Assembly: GCA_030015575.1 (NCBI GenBank)
Contig: CM057339.1
Coordinates: 694,660,761 to 694,724,760 of the forward strand
Length of the DNA stretch: 64,000 bases
Direction: 5' to 3'
Origin: Agapanthus africanus
Lineage: Eukaryota; Streptophyta; Magnoliopsida; Asparagales; Amaryllidaceae
Shown here in pieces: positions 32,481 through 43,183 of the stretch. Every line of letters begins with the position of its first letter. The first letter of the stretch is position 1. A program made the translations under genes and the position numbers. Below the pieces are notes generated by a model, which did no database searches, had not been told where the DNA came from, and was given only the letters and a program-made list of their open reading frames with translations.

Positions 32481-34350
32481 AGGGCCATGTACTGGCGTAT
32501 CGAAGACCTATCATCTCGAGTAGCCTCTCGAACTGAATCTGAGGTAAGGCCTTAGTGAATGGATCTGCAGTGTTCTCCCCTGCAGAAACTCTCCGGACCT
32601 CGATCTTTTGGCGATCTATGATCTCCCTGATCAGGTGATACCGCCTTAAGATGTGTTTGGACTTCTGATGGGACCTGGGTTCCTTTGCTAAAGCTATAGC
32701 CCCGTTGTTGTCACAATACAGAGGTATTGGATCAACAAAGGATGGAACCACCTGAAGTTCTGTGAGGAACTTCTTCATCCAGACCGCTTCTTTTGCGGCA
32801 TCGCAAGCAGCGATATACTCCGCTTCCATCGTCGAGTCAGCAACGGTGTCCTGCTTGGAACTCTTCCAGCACACCGCCCCTCCATTGAGGGTAAAGACAT
32901 AACCTGACATGGACTTGGAGTCATCCTTGTCACTCTGGAAGCTGGAATCAACAAAGGCCTCGATCTTGAGGTCTTTTCCGCCGTGAACCAAAAACATCTC
33001 CTTAGTCCTTCTCAGGTACTTGAGAATGTTCTTTACTGCTATCCAGTGCTTCTCCCCTGGGTCTGACTGATACCTGCTTACCACGCTCAGTGCGTAAGCT
33101 ACATCTGGTCTGGTGCACAACATCGCATACATTATAAAGCCTACCGCAGAAGCGTAGGGTATAACTGACATGCGTTCCCTTTCCAAATCAGTCATGGGAG
33201 ACATCTCTTTGGATAGGGTGATTCCGTGACAAGCCGGTAAACTACGGCGCTTAGAATCTTCCATACTGAATCTTTTTAGTATAGTGTTGATATACCTTGA
33301 CTGCGAAATTCCCAACATCCTCTTGGATCTATCACGATAGATCCGGATCCCCAGAATGTAAGAGGTATCACCCAGGTCTTTCATGGATAACCTGTGTGAC
33401 AAGAATCCTTTGACAGATTGTAGCATAGGAATGTCATTTCCTATCAAGAGAATGTCATCCACGTACAAGATGAGGAATACGACAGTTCGTGCTACAATTT
33501 TACTATATATACATGGTTCATCTGGATTTTTGATAAAGTCATATTCTTTGACCGTTTCATCAAAACAGATGTTCCAACTCCGCGATGCCTGCTTCAGTCC
33601 ATAAATGGACTTAAGCAACTTGCACACTTTCCCGCTGCTCCCACTCTGATTGAAACCTTCTGGCTGATCCATATAGACGCACTCTTCCAAATTACCATTT
33701 AGAAAACCCGTCTTTACGTCCATCTGCCAGATCTCATAATCATGGAAGGCGGTAATAACAAGAAGGCCCCGAATGGATTTGAGCATAGCCACTGGAGAAA
33801 AAGTTTCGTCATAGTCCAAATCAGGTCTTTGACGAAAACCCTTTGCAACAAGTCTAGCCTTATAGATTTCCACCTGCCCATCTACACCAACCTTTTTCTT
33901 GAAGATCCATTTGCATCCTATGGGTTTTACCCCACCTGGAGCAAAGTCCAAAGTCCATACTTTGTTGGTGTACATGGACTCCATCTCGGTCCGCATTGCA
34001 TCCAACCATCTTACCGAGTCGCCGCTCTGGATGGCCTGCTGGAAGCTAGTAGGTTCATCATTATCAATGATGCAATCCTCTCTATCCCCATCTATGAGAA
34101 AACCGTAGTATCTCTTAGGCGGATGAGACGGCCTACTACTCCTGCGGAGGGGTCTGGGAATGTCCTGTTCTTCTTGAACTACTGGTTCTACCAAACTTTC
34201 AGTAGTAGTTTATGGTTCTGAAATTTCTTCCAGTTCTATTGCGCTCCCACTTGTTTCCTTTTCTAAAAACTACTGTTCTAGAAAATGGGCATGCCGAGAA
34301 ACAAAAACCTTTTGTTCCTCTGCGTGATAGAAGAAATACCCCTTGGAGTT
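32479..34350 (-). pseudogene. copia integrase end, RT and RNase H (element C)
   Basis: From the edge of the F insertion the frame runs through the integrase tail and linker. Two stops lie there: a TAG near 34269 and a TAA near 34209 where H reads EPQTTTES. From 34194 it is open to the end. It carries KPIGCKWIFKKK, LDYDETFSPVAM, QMDVKTGFLNG, LYVDDILLIGND, RPDVAYALSVVSRY, TMEAEYIAACDAAKEAVW and ADPFTKAL, ending GLRYASTWP. The 571-codon RT-RNase H frame looks intact, but it is separated from the rest of the gene by the 6.8-kb insertion F. Confidence 0.88.
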
Positions 34351-34779
34351 TTGTTCAGTTGATAAAACTGCACATTTGTATTACATTTTTCCTACCATTT
34401 TCATATTAAAAAAGGACTTTATTATAATATATTATACATATGAGGGTTTACGTGTAAAAACACCATTTTCCATGTGTTAATATATTTTAATTAGTATTTG
34501 GTAGGAAAATGTATGCAAATAAATCTATTGACCAAATCCTAGTAGAACTAAGTCTACTAAATATTATTTGAGATTATTGTGCAGAATTTTCCAAGTTGTT
34601 ATGCAGAATTTATCAAACAAATCAAGTTGTTGAAGAAAACTTGCCAAATTAAGAAGCAAAACTTGGAGACCAAGTCTGGGAGCAACCGAGAAAAGATTTC
34701 TGAATTCTGAAGGTGCCTAGGATTGCCACATGTCACAATCACAAAGCCCAAGAAAAATGATCAAGAGATCCCCACCATT

Positions 34780-34827
34780 GGCCGCGGAACCGCGGCCAAA
34801 CCCCCCTGTTGGCCGCGGATCCGCGGC
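34780..34827. other. paired CCGCGG palindromes in F U3
   Basis: GGCCGCGGAACCGCGGCC (34780-34797) and GGCCGCGGATCCGCGGC (34811-34827), both essentially perfect palindromes. The 3' LTR has identical copies at 40098-40115 and 40129-40145. Confidence 0.75.
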
Positions 34828-34916
34828 AATCTAGAGAGATCATTTGCTAAGATTTTGTGGCTTAAATCTCTGCTATATTTTACCAACTTTTGAAGCAAAA
34901 GATTGTGGCTTTGGAC

Positions 34917-34924
34917 TATAAAAG
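34917..34924 (+). promoter_or_regulatory. TATA box of element F 5' LTR
   Basis: TATAAAAG about 90 nt after the second palindrome. Repeated in the 3' LTR near 40235. Confidence 0.7.
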
Positions 34925-35303
34925 GGCACCGAGAGCCTCTTGGAAAAGTTATCAAGCCGAAGAGATCACGAAGCCCCTGACGCTCACGCATCCAGGCTGA
35001 TCATCAACTGTTCATCTACCTCCTTAGGAAAGATCGAGAAGCAACTAGTTTGTAATCATTTTCTACGGAATAAAAGTGTAGATTGTTCAGTTGATTAATA
35101 AAGGTAGTTCTTTTTAATTCTTTTTGCATTTTACATTATGTTTTCCCTCTCTTTCTTTTCATCTTCTTCTCCCAATATGCGCGAGTAATTCTCCGCTTGT
35201 TAGGGTTCGTAGGATTAGGGTAGGCTAATGGACGATGAAAATAACTAAACCCTTTTTAAGTCCTATAAAGTTTAGGAACTTTATCAAAAGAATCATTAAC
35301 ATC

Positions 35304-35350
35304 CTAATCGGGCGCGCTAGCAATTCTTTGCTAGTTCCGACCGCGATTAG
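35304..35350 (+). other. double-stem RNA element in F LTR
   Basis: Outer stem CTAATCG (35304-35310) with CGATTAG (35344-35350); inner stem CTAGCAA (35317-35323) with TTGCTAG (35328-35334). GGCGCG lies between the 5' arms. Counterparts with different paired bases occur in B (13657-13697) and, inner stem only, in E (60973-60989). Confidence 0.6.
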
Positions 35351-35801
35351 AGATTAGATTAATGATTGTTTTGGTAAAGGCTAGATATGAACGGAGTTCC
35401 GTGTCGAGATAAGGGTTAAGAGTGGGATTCATTTTCCCTCCAGAAACCCTAATCTACACGCATCACCGTCGTTCTAGTTCTAAATCTATTAATGGATAAA
35501 AATGGTAACTTTTAATTAATCGTCCATAACTACTAAATCCTAACGAGCCCTACAAGCCCTCTTATTATATTAACTACATCTTTAAAATAATCTAGATCTA
35601 TATTTTACATTCTTGTTTAACGTAGATCTAGAAACCATTCTATAAAATTCTTTATCCCTCCTCTCTTTGTCAACACATCTAAAGTAAAAGTAAAAGGTTC
35701 CACGTTTCCCAGAGGACGACCCGTACTCATCTCGGTCTTGCTACACGCTACACCGTTCTGATTGCGGTTAACTACAAAAACACTCTTTCGAACCAATCAA
35801 A

Positions 35802-35819
35802 TGGCGCCGTTGCCAGGGA
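35802..35819 (+). other. primer binding site of F (tRNA-Asp type)
   Basis: TGGCGCCGTTGCCAGGGA, two bases after the LTR end; one base differs from the B site. Confidence 0.8.
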
Positions 35820-36606
35820 AACGTGCGTAATTTTTTATTTTTACTATTTGTGTTGAATTCTTAGACGAGTCATATCATTATTAAAATAAAACTGCAAATT
35901 GTATATTTAACGATTATTGTGTGAATTTTTGCGAGGAAATCTGTAGTCACGGACTTGAGGAAACATGAGATCTAGGGTTCACACTTCTCTGGTAAGATTC
36001 TAACTCCCTTCTCTCTCCTCTAAAATCCAATAAAATCTATTTTCTACAGGATTCTTTGCAAAATATCGCCGCTCAAAAATCTTTTTGCAAAGTTTTGTTT
36101 TTGCATATTTTAATACGGATCTTTAAGGGGCAAGGACCAAATCAAGATTAGGTGGGGATTTCATCACCCTTCCTAAGCTCCACAAATCACAAACCGAGCA
36201 TATAGATCAACCCTTCATTAATTTAAAAAATATCTAGACCAGACTCTAAGGACTGTCGCGCTCAATAAGGACAGAGGAAGGTTGTGGGTAATCTATCGTT
36301 ATCCGCATTACTTTTGTAGTGCCTAGGCAAGTGTGACAAAGGCTAGTGGTTTTTAATTAGGCCCACGACGTGGTTCCTTCCCACTTACCTGGCACTTACC
36401 TGGCTACAAGGGTTGTACGGAGGCGGTAGAGGATTGATCCTGCGACTTGTCCTTTGGAAGTCTAGGAGCGGTCTAGAGACTGGACCTAGGTAACCATAGT
36501 TCTAGGGTTGTGCATTTTTTGTGATTTGTCTAAATCCGTCCTTTTTTTAAAACAAACCAATTACTTTCTCTCCTTTTTACCCCTTCCCCCTTCTTCTCTT
36601 CTTATA

Positions 36607-38262
36607 ATGGGTGACCTAAATAGAAGAACACTTGTCGAGCTTTGCTGTCCACAACCAGATATCTCTTGTTTTCGAAATCCCTTCGGTATACCGTCCGGCT
36701 CTTCCATGTCCTTAAGAGATCATATAGAACAAGCAAGAAGAAACAGTTGGCCACCTCAGTCTAGGTCTTATCAACCGTATCCTAATCCTACACCTGTTTC
36801 AGTTCATACCCAGAGTGAGGAAGCCCCTAGACGAATGTCCATTGCTGAGCACATAGCTAGGTCTAGAGGCCAAAGTTTCAACCCAGACCAATATCAACCA
36901 TCACCACCACTGTCCGGAGAAGAGTTTGATATGCGGTTTGTATATAGCCAACCAACCAACCCATATCAATATTCTTCTTATCATAATATTGATCCTACTT
37001 CTACCCAAGTTCAGCAACCATTCTGTTCCTATCAATCCAATCCGACTTTTCCACCTACTCTAGACAGTTCTTCTAATCAGTCATTTGGGAGTTTTAATTA
37101 TCCACAGGAATTTCAATCTTATACTGAAACCCCTTATCAACCCAAGACTAGTCTGGAGCAGAAATTAGAAAAATATATGGAACTGACAAATCAAATTATG
37201 AAGGATTTGCGTAGTAAGACAGAACTATACACCCTTCCTAATCAAACCTCCCCTTTCCAAACTGAAATCCACAACTCCAGTTTCATAGATTCATCAAGTA
37301 CACCAAATAGAATGACTGATAAGTTATGTGACTTTGTAGTGTTTGATTTACCCAACTGTGAAGGGTCCCTTTCAAGTGAAACCATACCCAACCCTTGTGA
37401 TCTCTACACCTCCACTCTTGAACCAAAACTGATTGAAAACCATACTTTTGATGAGGAGTTTGAGAATTTTAACCTTCACTTGAATGAGGTAATTGACATT
37501 GGGGATATATTGATTGATGAACCCAAAATTTTGGATGATTTTGTCCCACCAATTCATCAAATCCTTTCACTTCCTTATGGTCATCATCTTGAGCCTTTAA
37601 TTCTTCCCGAACCCCAAATATGTCTTGAAGTTGATGATAAAGGTATACCCGAAGATCAGATCGAAATACAACCTCCATCTTCCACATCTGGTTCAGCAAC
37701 ACTCGACACACCAATTTGTTTGCCCATTTCACCTTCTACTTTCTCCGGTTCTTCTTCTGTTCCTATAGTTTCAGTGAGTTTTGATAAATCACAATCCGTT
37801 AATTCAAGTTCAGTAATACCAGAAATTCAACTTGATTTGGATATTTTTGAAAAAGAGGTAGATGAGTTTTTCGAGTTCTCTACCTCAGTGATTTTTTATG
37901 AATCAAGTAGAATAAATTCTGGCATAAAACTCTTTGACAGCAAAATGTTCAATCACTCCATTGATAAAAGTTTTGAAGAACTTTTTGCTGACGAACTTGA
38001 ATTTTTAAACAATACGGATTTTGTGATTGATCAATCTCCACCTATAGAGGTTGAACCGTCACCATTCCTTCTTCCTAATCATTCACATTCCTCCTCATTC
38101 TTTCTTTTCTCTAAATTCAAACCCTTTCCTGACCACCTCTTATCCCTTCCCCACTTTTTCTTGACTCGATACAACACATTCTTTCACCAACCTATACGAT
38201 GTACTGATAAAATCTTTGAATGGTTGGTGTTGACTTTTGGTCTTTGTAAAGTCTTACTTTGA
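36607..38262 (+). CDS. intact non-canonical ORF of element F (551 aa)
   Basis: I chose the ATG at 36607 (MGDLNRRTLVELCCPQPD) because B and E start at the same place in the same ATAATGGGT-like context; an earlier ATG at 36508 is not conserved. The N terminus has RTLVEL, resembling RTLxEL near the start of plant Athila/Tat Gag proteins (inference). A Ser/Pro/Gln-rich region holds MSIAEHIARSRGQSF. A conserved acidic core follows (DKLCDFVVFDLPNCEGSL, LYTSTLEPKLIENHTFDEEF, ILSLPYGHH). The C terminus is KIFEWLVLTFGLCKVLL. No CCHC knuckle, DTG protease, YVDD or integrase motif is seen, and no clear signal peptide or membrane segment. It may be a divergent Gag supplied in cis; function unknown. Confidence 0.8.
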   Translation: MGDLNRRTLVELCCPQPDISCFRNPFGIPSGSSMSLRDHIEQARRNSWPPQSRSYQPYPNPTPVSVHTQSEEAPRRMSIAEHIARSRGQSFNPDQYQPSPPLSGEEFDMRFVYSQPTNPYQYSSYHNIDPTSTQVQQPFCSYQSNPTFPPTLDSSSNQSFGSFNYPQEFQSYTETPYQPKTSLEQKLEKYMELTNQIMKDLRSKTELYTLPNQTSPFQTEIHNSSFIDSSSTPNRMTDKLCDFVVFDLPNCEGSLSSETIPNPCDLYTSTLEPKLIENHTFDEEFENFNLHLNEVIDIGDILIDEPKILDDFVPPIHQILSLPYGHHLEPLILPEPQICLEVDDKGIPEDQIEIQPPSSTSGSATLDTPICLPISPSTFSGSSSVPIVSVSFDKSQSVNSSSVIPEIQLDLDIFEKEVDEFFEFSTSVIFYESSRINSGIKLFDSKMFNHSIDKSFEELFADELEFLNNTDFVIDQSPPIEVEPSPFLLPNHSHSSSFFLFSKFKPFPDHLLSLPHFFLTRYNTFFHQPIRCTDKIFEWLVLTFGLCKVLL

Positions 38263-39669
38263 CCAAATGACTCACCCCCTCTTAAAATGCTTCGTATTGT
38301 CTAACTCATGTTTGAGGGGGGGATATATTTTGGCTCTTGATCATAACTTTTGTCCTCAAATTTGTGAGCCAAAAAGAAGTTTGGGGAAGGATTTTCACTT
38401 TCATATATTCTTGCCCCCATTAATAATTTCCTCCCAAGTCTACAGGTTTTTGAGCTTAACAGATGACATCAGTGAGGAAACTGCTGTAAACAGGTTTGGG
38501 GGAGGTTTGTGCTTATTTACACATCAATTTGCATCATATTTTGCATAAGCACAACATTTTCAAAATTTAAAAAAAAAATTTATAACAAAAGAGTGGAAAG
38601 TGAAAAATTACATCCAAAAGATAAGAATAGTTTAAGAAAACCAAGAAAATTAGAAGTTTTCTTAAACGAACTAGTAATAAGTAGTTATGAGCTGTTGTCC
38701 CAAGGGTTAGTAAGATGAAGGAAGTCACTAATCTGAGAATAAAAATAAGTCTGAAAAATAGTTTCTATTCTGGAAGCCGAACATTTGAATGTTGATACCT
38801 TACTATATGCACTTACACACGTCTTGAAATTCGGGATAGTAGAGGATACCTTAAAATGCTCTTGTCTAAAAGCAGTATGAAGGAAATGAAAAAAATTGAA
38901 GAAAATATAAAAATGGTGAAAAGAAAAAAAATGAACACTGGTTTTGTTATCGCCAAGGCAGCAATAAAAAAATATAGCGAGGGTGCCTCTTCACCTAGTG
39001 CCCTAAGGCCAACTGGTCTGGGAGTCACTGCTAAGCCTTAGGTGGTGCAAGACGAGGAAAATATTATCACCTAATCAGCAAGCACATAAGTAATCGGTCT
39101 GTTAGTACCTCAAGAAGTATTAACGGTCGCATGAAAATGTATGAGCAAATCTTAATATTCATTAAATTAAAAAGTACTAAGGCAGATGGACAAGAGTATG
39201 ATAGCTTGAATTGAATTCTCCGAGTGTAGGCATGTTCTTTACACACACGTGGGTTTATATGATCAATGTTTGGATGAAAGGTAGGAATGAAGAATAAAGA
39301 CGATGTTTTATTGAGGGATGATGTGATTTCTAACATTTTTTCATGACTATTAAGATAGGGCTCATGACAACTGAAAAGCTAGTATAGTTGGAAACTTTTC
39401 TTTTCAAGGCCTTTCTTTTATGGTTCTTATCTTTATATGTAAATTTCACCATCTTTCTTTTGTTATTGGATTTTGTGGGTGTAATCCGCTGAAAACCCTC
39501 AGGAGACAACACTCCTCCTACTAGGGACACCTAGAGGTTTAACGGCTTGTTGCACGTGCTCAGTGCAATCGTGTCTGCCTACGAAAGTGTGCTTAGTTTT
39601 CTCCTTTCTTTTTCTCCTCTTAAATAAACTAGTTTGCTCGGGACGATCAAAGATAAGTTTGGGGGTATT
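38263..39669 (+). other. 3' non-coding region of F with conserved block and polypurine tract
   Basis: No coding potential was seen. Scattered blocks match the B 3' region. Segment 39469-39572 is nearly identical to 28480-28582 of B and includes hairpins AGGAG/CTCCT and CTAGG-GACA-CCTAG (39521-39534). AAGTTTGGGGGTATT (about 39655-39669) is the polypurine tract. Confidence 0.7.
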
Positions 39670-41117
39670 TGTTCAGTTGATAAAACTGCACATTTGTATT
39701 ACATTTTTCCTACCATTTTCATATTAAAAAAGGACTTTATTATAATATATTATACATATGAGGGTTTACGTGTAAAAACACCATTTTCCATGTGTTAATA
39801 TATTTTAATTAGTATTTGGTAGGAAAATGTATGCAAATAAATCTATTGACCAAATCCTAGTAGAACTAAGTCTACTAAATATTATTTGAGATTATTGTGC
39901 AGAATTTTCCAAGTTGTTATGCAGAATTTATCAAACAAATCAAGTTGTTGAAGAAAACTTGCCAAATTAAGAAGCAAAACTTGGAGACCAAGTCTGGGAG
40001 CAACCGAGAAAAGATTTCTGAATTCTGAAGGTGTCTAGGATTGCCACATGTCACAATCACAAAGCCCAAGAAAAATGATCAAGAGATCCCCACCATTGGC
40101 CGCGGAACCGCGGCCAAACCCCCCTGTTGGCCGCGGATCCGCGGCAATCTAGAGAGATCATTTGCTAAGATTTTGTGGCTTAAATCTCTGCTATATTTTA
40201 CCAACTTTTGAAGCAAAAGATTGTGGCTTTGGACTATAAAAGGGCACCGAGAGCCTCTTGGAAAAGTTATCAAGCCGAAGAGATCACGAAGCCCCTGACG
40301 CTCACGCATCCAGGCTGATCATCAACTGTTCATCTACCTCCTTAGGAAAGATCGAGAAGCAACTAGTTTGTAATCATTTTCTACGGAATAAAAGTGTAGA
40401 TTGTTCAGTTGATTAATCAAGGTAGTTCTTTTTAATTCTTTTTGCATTTTACATTATGTTTTCCCTCTCTTTCTTTTCATCTTCTTCTCCCAATATGCGC
40501 GAGTAATTCTCCGCTTGTTAGGGTTCGTAGGATTAGGGTAGGCTAATGGACGATGAAAATAACTAAACCCTTTTTAAGTCCTATAAAGTTTAGGAACTTT
40601 ATCAAAAGAATCATTAACATCCTAATCGGGCGCGCTAACAATTCTTTGCTAGTTCCGACCGTGATTAGAGATTAGATTAATGATTGTTTTGGTAAAGGCT
40701 AGATATGAACGGAGTTCCGTGTCGAGATAAGGGTTAAGAGTGGGATTCATTTTCCCTCCAGAAACCCTAATCTACACGCATCACCATCGTTCTAGTTCTA
40801 AATCTATTAATGGATAAAAAGGGTAACTTTTAATTAATCGTCCATAACTACTAAATCCTAACGAGCCCTACAAGCCCTCTTATTATATTAACTACATCTT
40901 TAAAATAATCTTGATCTATATTTTACATTCTTGTTTAACGTAGATCTAGAAACCATTCTATAAAATTCTTTATCCCTCCTCTCTTTCTCAACATATCTAA
41001 AGTAAAAGTAAAAGGTTCCACGTTTCCCAGAGGACGACCCGTACTCATCTCGGTCTAGTTACACGCGACACCGTTCTGATTGCGGTTAACTACAAAAACA
41101 CCCTTTCGAACCAATCA
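39670..41117 (+). repeat. 3' LTR of element F
   Basis: Same length as the 5' LTR with about 13 substitutions and no obvious indel. Ends GAACCAATCA before the GAGTT duplication. Confidence 0.92.
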
Positions 41118-43183
41118 GAGTTCTTTGGATATCCTACAAACTTACACTGTACTGATCGTGCCTCAAGTTTGTCCGTATGCTGCTTTTTAACAAAAGCTGG
41201 ACATCCCCATATCTTCAGATAGGGTTTCTTCCCACTCCACATCTGATATGGCGTGGTAGGCACAGTCTTGGTAGGAGCCCTGTTCAAAAGATATGCAGCT
41301 GATTCTAGCGCATAACCCCAGAAAGATCGCGGTAACTCAGCATTACTCATCATGGAACGTACCATATCCAATAGGGTTCGGTTCCGTCTTTCCGATACAC
41401 CGTTATGCTGTGGAGTGTATGGAGGAGTAAGCTGAGAGAGAATTCCTTTCTCTTTTAGGTAATCTAGGAACTCGGCACTTACGTATTCACCACCTCGATT
41501 AGATCTCAGTGTCTTGATACTTTTTCCGGTTTGGTTTTCTACTTCATTCTTATATTCGTGGAATTTCTCAAAGGCCTCGGATTTATGTTTCATTAAGAAA
41601 ATGAATCCATACCTAGAGTAATCGTCCGTAAAAGTAATGAAATATGAAAAACCACCTCTTGCATGTGTAGACATTGGACCACATATATCGCTGTGTATGA
41701 GTCCTAAGAGCTCGCTCGCTCTTACTCCATGTCCAGTGAATGGAGTCTTTGTCATCTTTCCTTTGAGACATGATTGACAAGTTGCATAAGATTGATATTC
41801 GAACGGATCCAAATATCTTTCTCTATTTAACTTAGTTAACCTTGTCTCATTGATGTGACCCAGTCTATAATGCCATAGGAAAGCCTGATTTATATCTGGA
41901 GACTTTCTTTTTAGTGTGTTCTGGACATTGAAAATCTGTAATTGGTTTAACACATATATACCGTTATCTAGTGTACCGGACCCAATCAAACCACGATTAA
42001 GGTGGATGTTAACAACATCGCTTACAAACGTGAAATCATAACCTTCTATTGATAACAACGATACTGATATGATATTACACGTTAAACTAGGTACACAAAA
42101 ACAGTTATGTAAAACCAAAATATGTCCACTCGTCAATCCAAGGTGATAATCCCCTACGGACACAGCACCCACGCTAGCTCCGTTAGCAACCTGGAGGGTC
42201 ATATCACCAACCTTCAGCACTCTACGGTTTCTCAGTGCCTGCAATGAATTGCATATATGAGATCCTGATCCAGTATCCAATACCCAGGAAGTAGAGTTGA
42301 TTGACAGACAATTTTCAATTACAAACACACCTGAAGTCGAAGCCACAGCTTGCTTCGGTTCCTGGTTCTTGGCAATCCAAGCTTTGCAATCTTTCTTCCA
42401 ATGCCCTTTTGTATGACAGTGGAAGCACTCGTCCTTTGCCACTAATGGCACCGCAACCTTTGCCTTTCCCTTAGCTCCCACCTTACCAACACCTCCTCTA
42501 GGTTTGGTAGCGGCTTTCTTCTTCCTTCCTTTGGCCCTTGCCTTGGACCCGGAAGAGGAAGCACCGTGAACAAACATAGTGGGTGTTTCCCTTGCTTTCT
42601 GCAAGGTGCCCTATGCACTCCTCAACATGTTAAGGAGTTCTGGAAGTTCAAATTCTTTTCCTTGAATGTTGAAATTCAGAATAAACTGGGCGTAGGTGGA
42701 AGGAAGGGACTGAAGAACCAACTCTGTATAGAGCTCATTCTCTAAAGTCGTCTCGAGGTCCGCGAGCTCTTCTATATAGCCAATCATCTTAAGGACATGT
42801 TCTCCTACAGATGATCCGACGGCCAGCCTCGACTGAAACAAGTTCTTCGAGGTCTCGTATCTTGCTATACGAGATTGCTCTCCATACAGATCCTTTGTAT
42901 GGAGAAATATGGATTCAAGATCCATATCCTCGTGCCTCCTCTGATGTTCATTATTCATAGAGGCAAGAAAGATGCATTTGGCCTTCGCGCAATCTAACTC
43001 CCAGGTCTTGTGGATTTCCTTATCCGCAATACTGGATTCTGGACCAGGGACAGCAGGTGCCTTAGCAGTAAGGACATACCCCAATTTGTCATAAGTTAAA
43101 GCCATCTTGACATTCCGGAACCAATCTTTATAGTTTGGCTCTGTCAGAATATTTTTCTCTAATAGTAACTTAAGGCCTGTCAT
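41118..43183 (-). pseudogene. copia Gag-protease-integrase (element C), split by F
   Basis: Starts at MTGLKLLLEKNILTEP (43183). Gag shows ESIFLHTKDLYGEQSR and SLPSTYAQFILNFN; a TAG at 42611-42613 replaces the Glu codon present in A (LRSAEGT). In the same frame follow the zinc knuckle (CFHCHTKGHWKKDC), protease site (WVLDTGSGSHICNS) and pre-integrase domain (LWHYRLGHINE, CQSCLKGKMTK). The integrase core has LIHSDICGPM, FTDDYSRYGFIFLMKH and TPQHNGVSERRNRTLL. The frame is cut at KFVGYPKNS by element F and resumes at 34350. Apart from F and the stop, this half is open. Confidence 0.88.

Larger units (their letters stand above)
34352..35799 (+). repeat. 5' LTR of element F
   Basis: Runs TGTTCAGTTGATAAAAC to CGAACCAATCA. 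Contains paired palindromes (34780-34827), TATA box (34917-34924) and the double-stem element (35304-35350). Confidence 0.92.
34352..41117 (+). mobile_element. young non-autonomous LTR element F (6766 bp)
   Basis: LTRs of 1448 bp each (34352-35799 and 39670-41117) differ at about 13 positions by eye (about 99% identity). Target duplication GAGTT at 34346-34350 and 41118-41122, with one extra T at 34351. Primer site is tRNA-Asp type. It is inserted in the coding region of copia C, opposite in strand. It holds a single long intact ORF without pol functions, so it fits a large retrotransposon derivative or a Gag-only terminal-repeat element. It was probably mobilised recently by a partner elsewhere. 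Confidence 0.93.
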
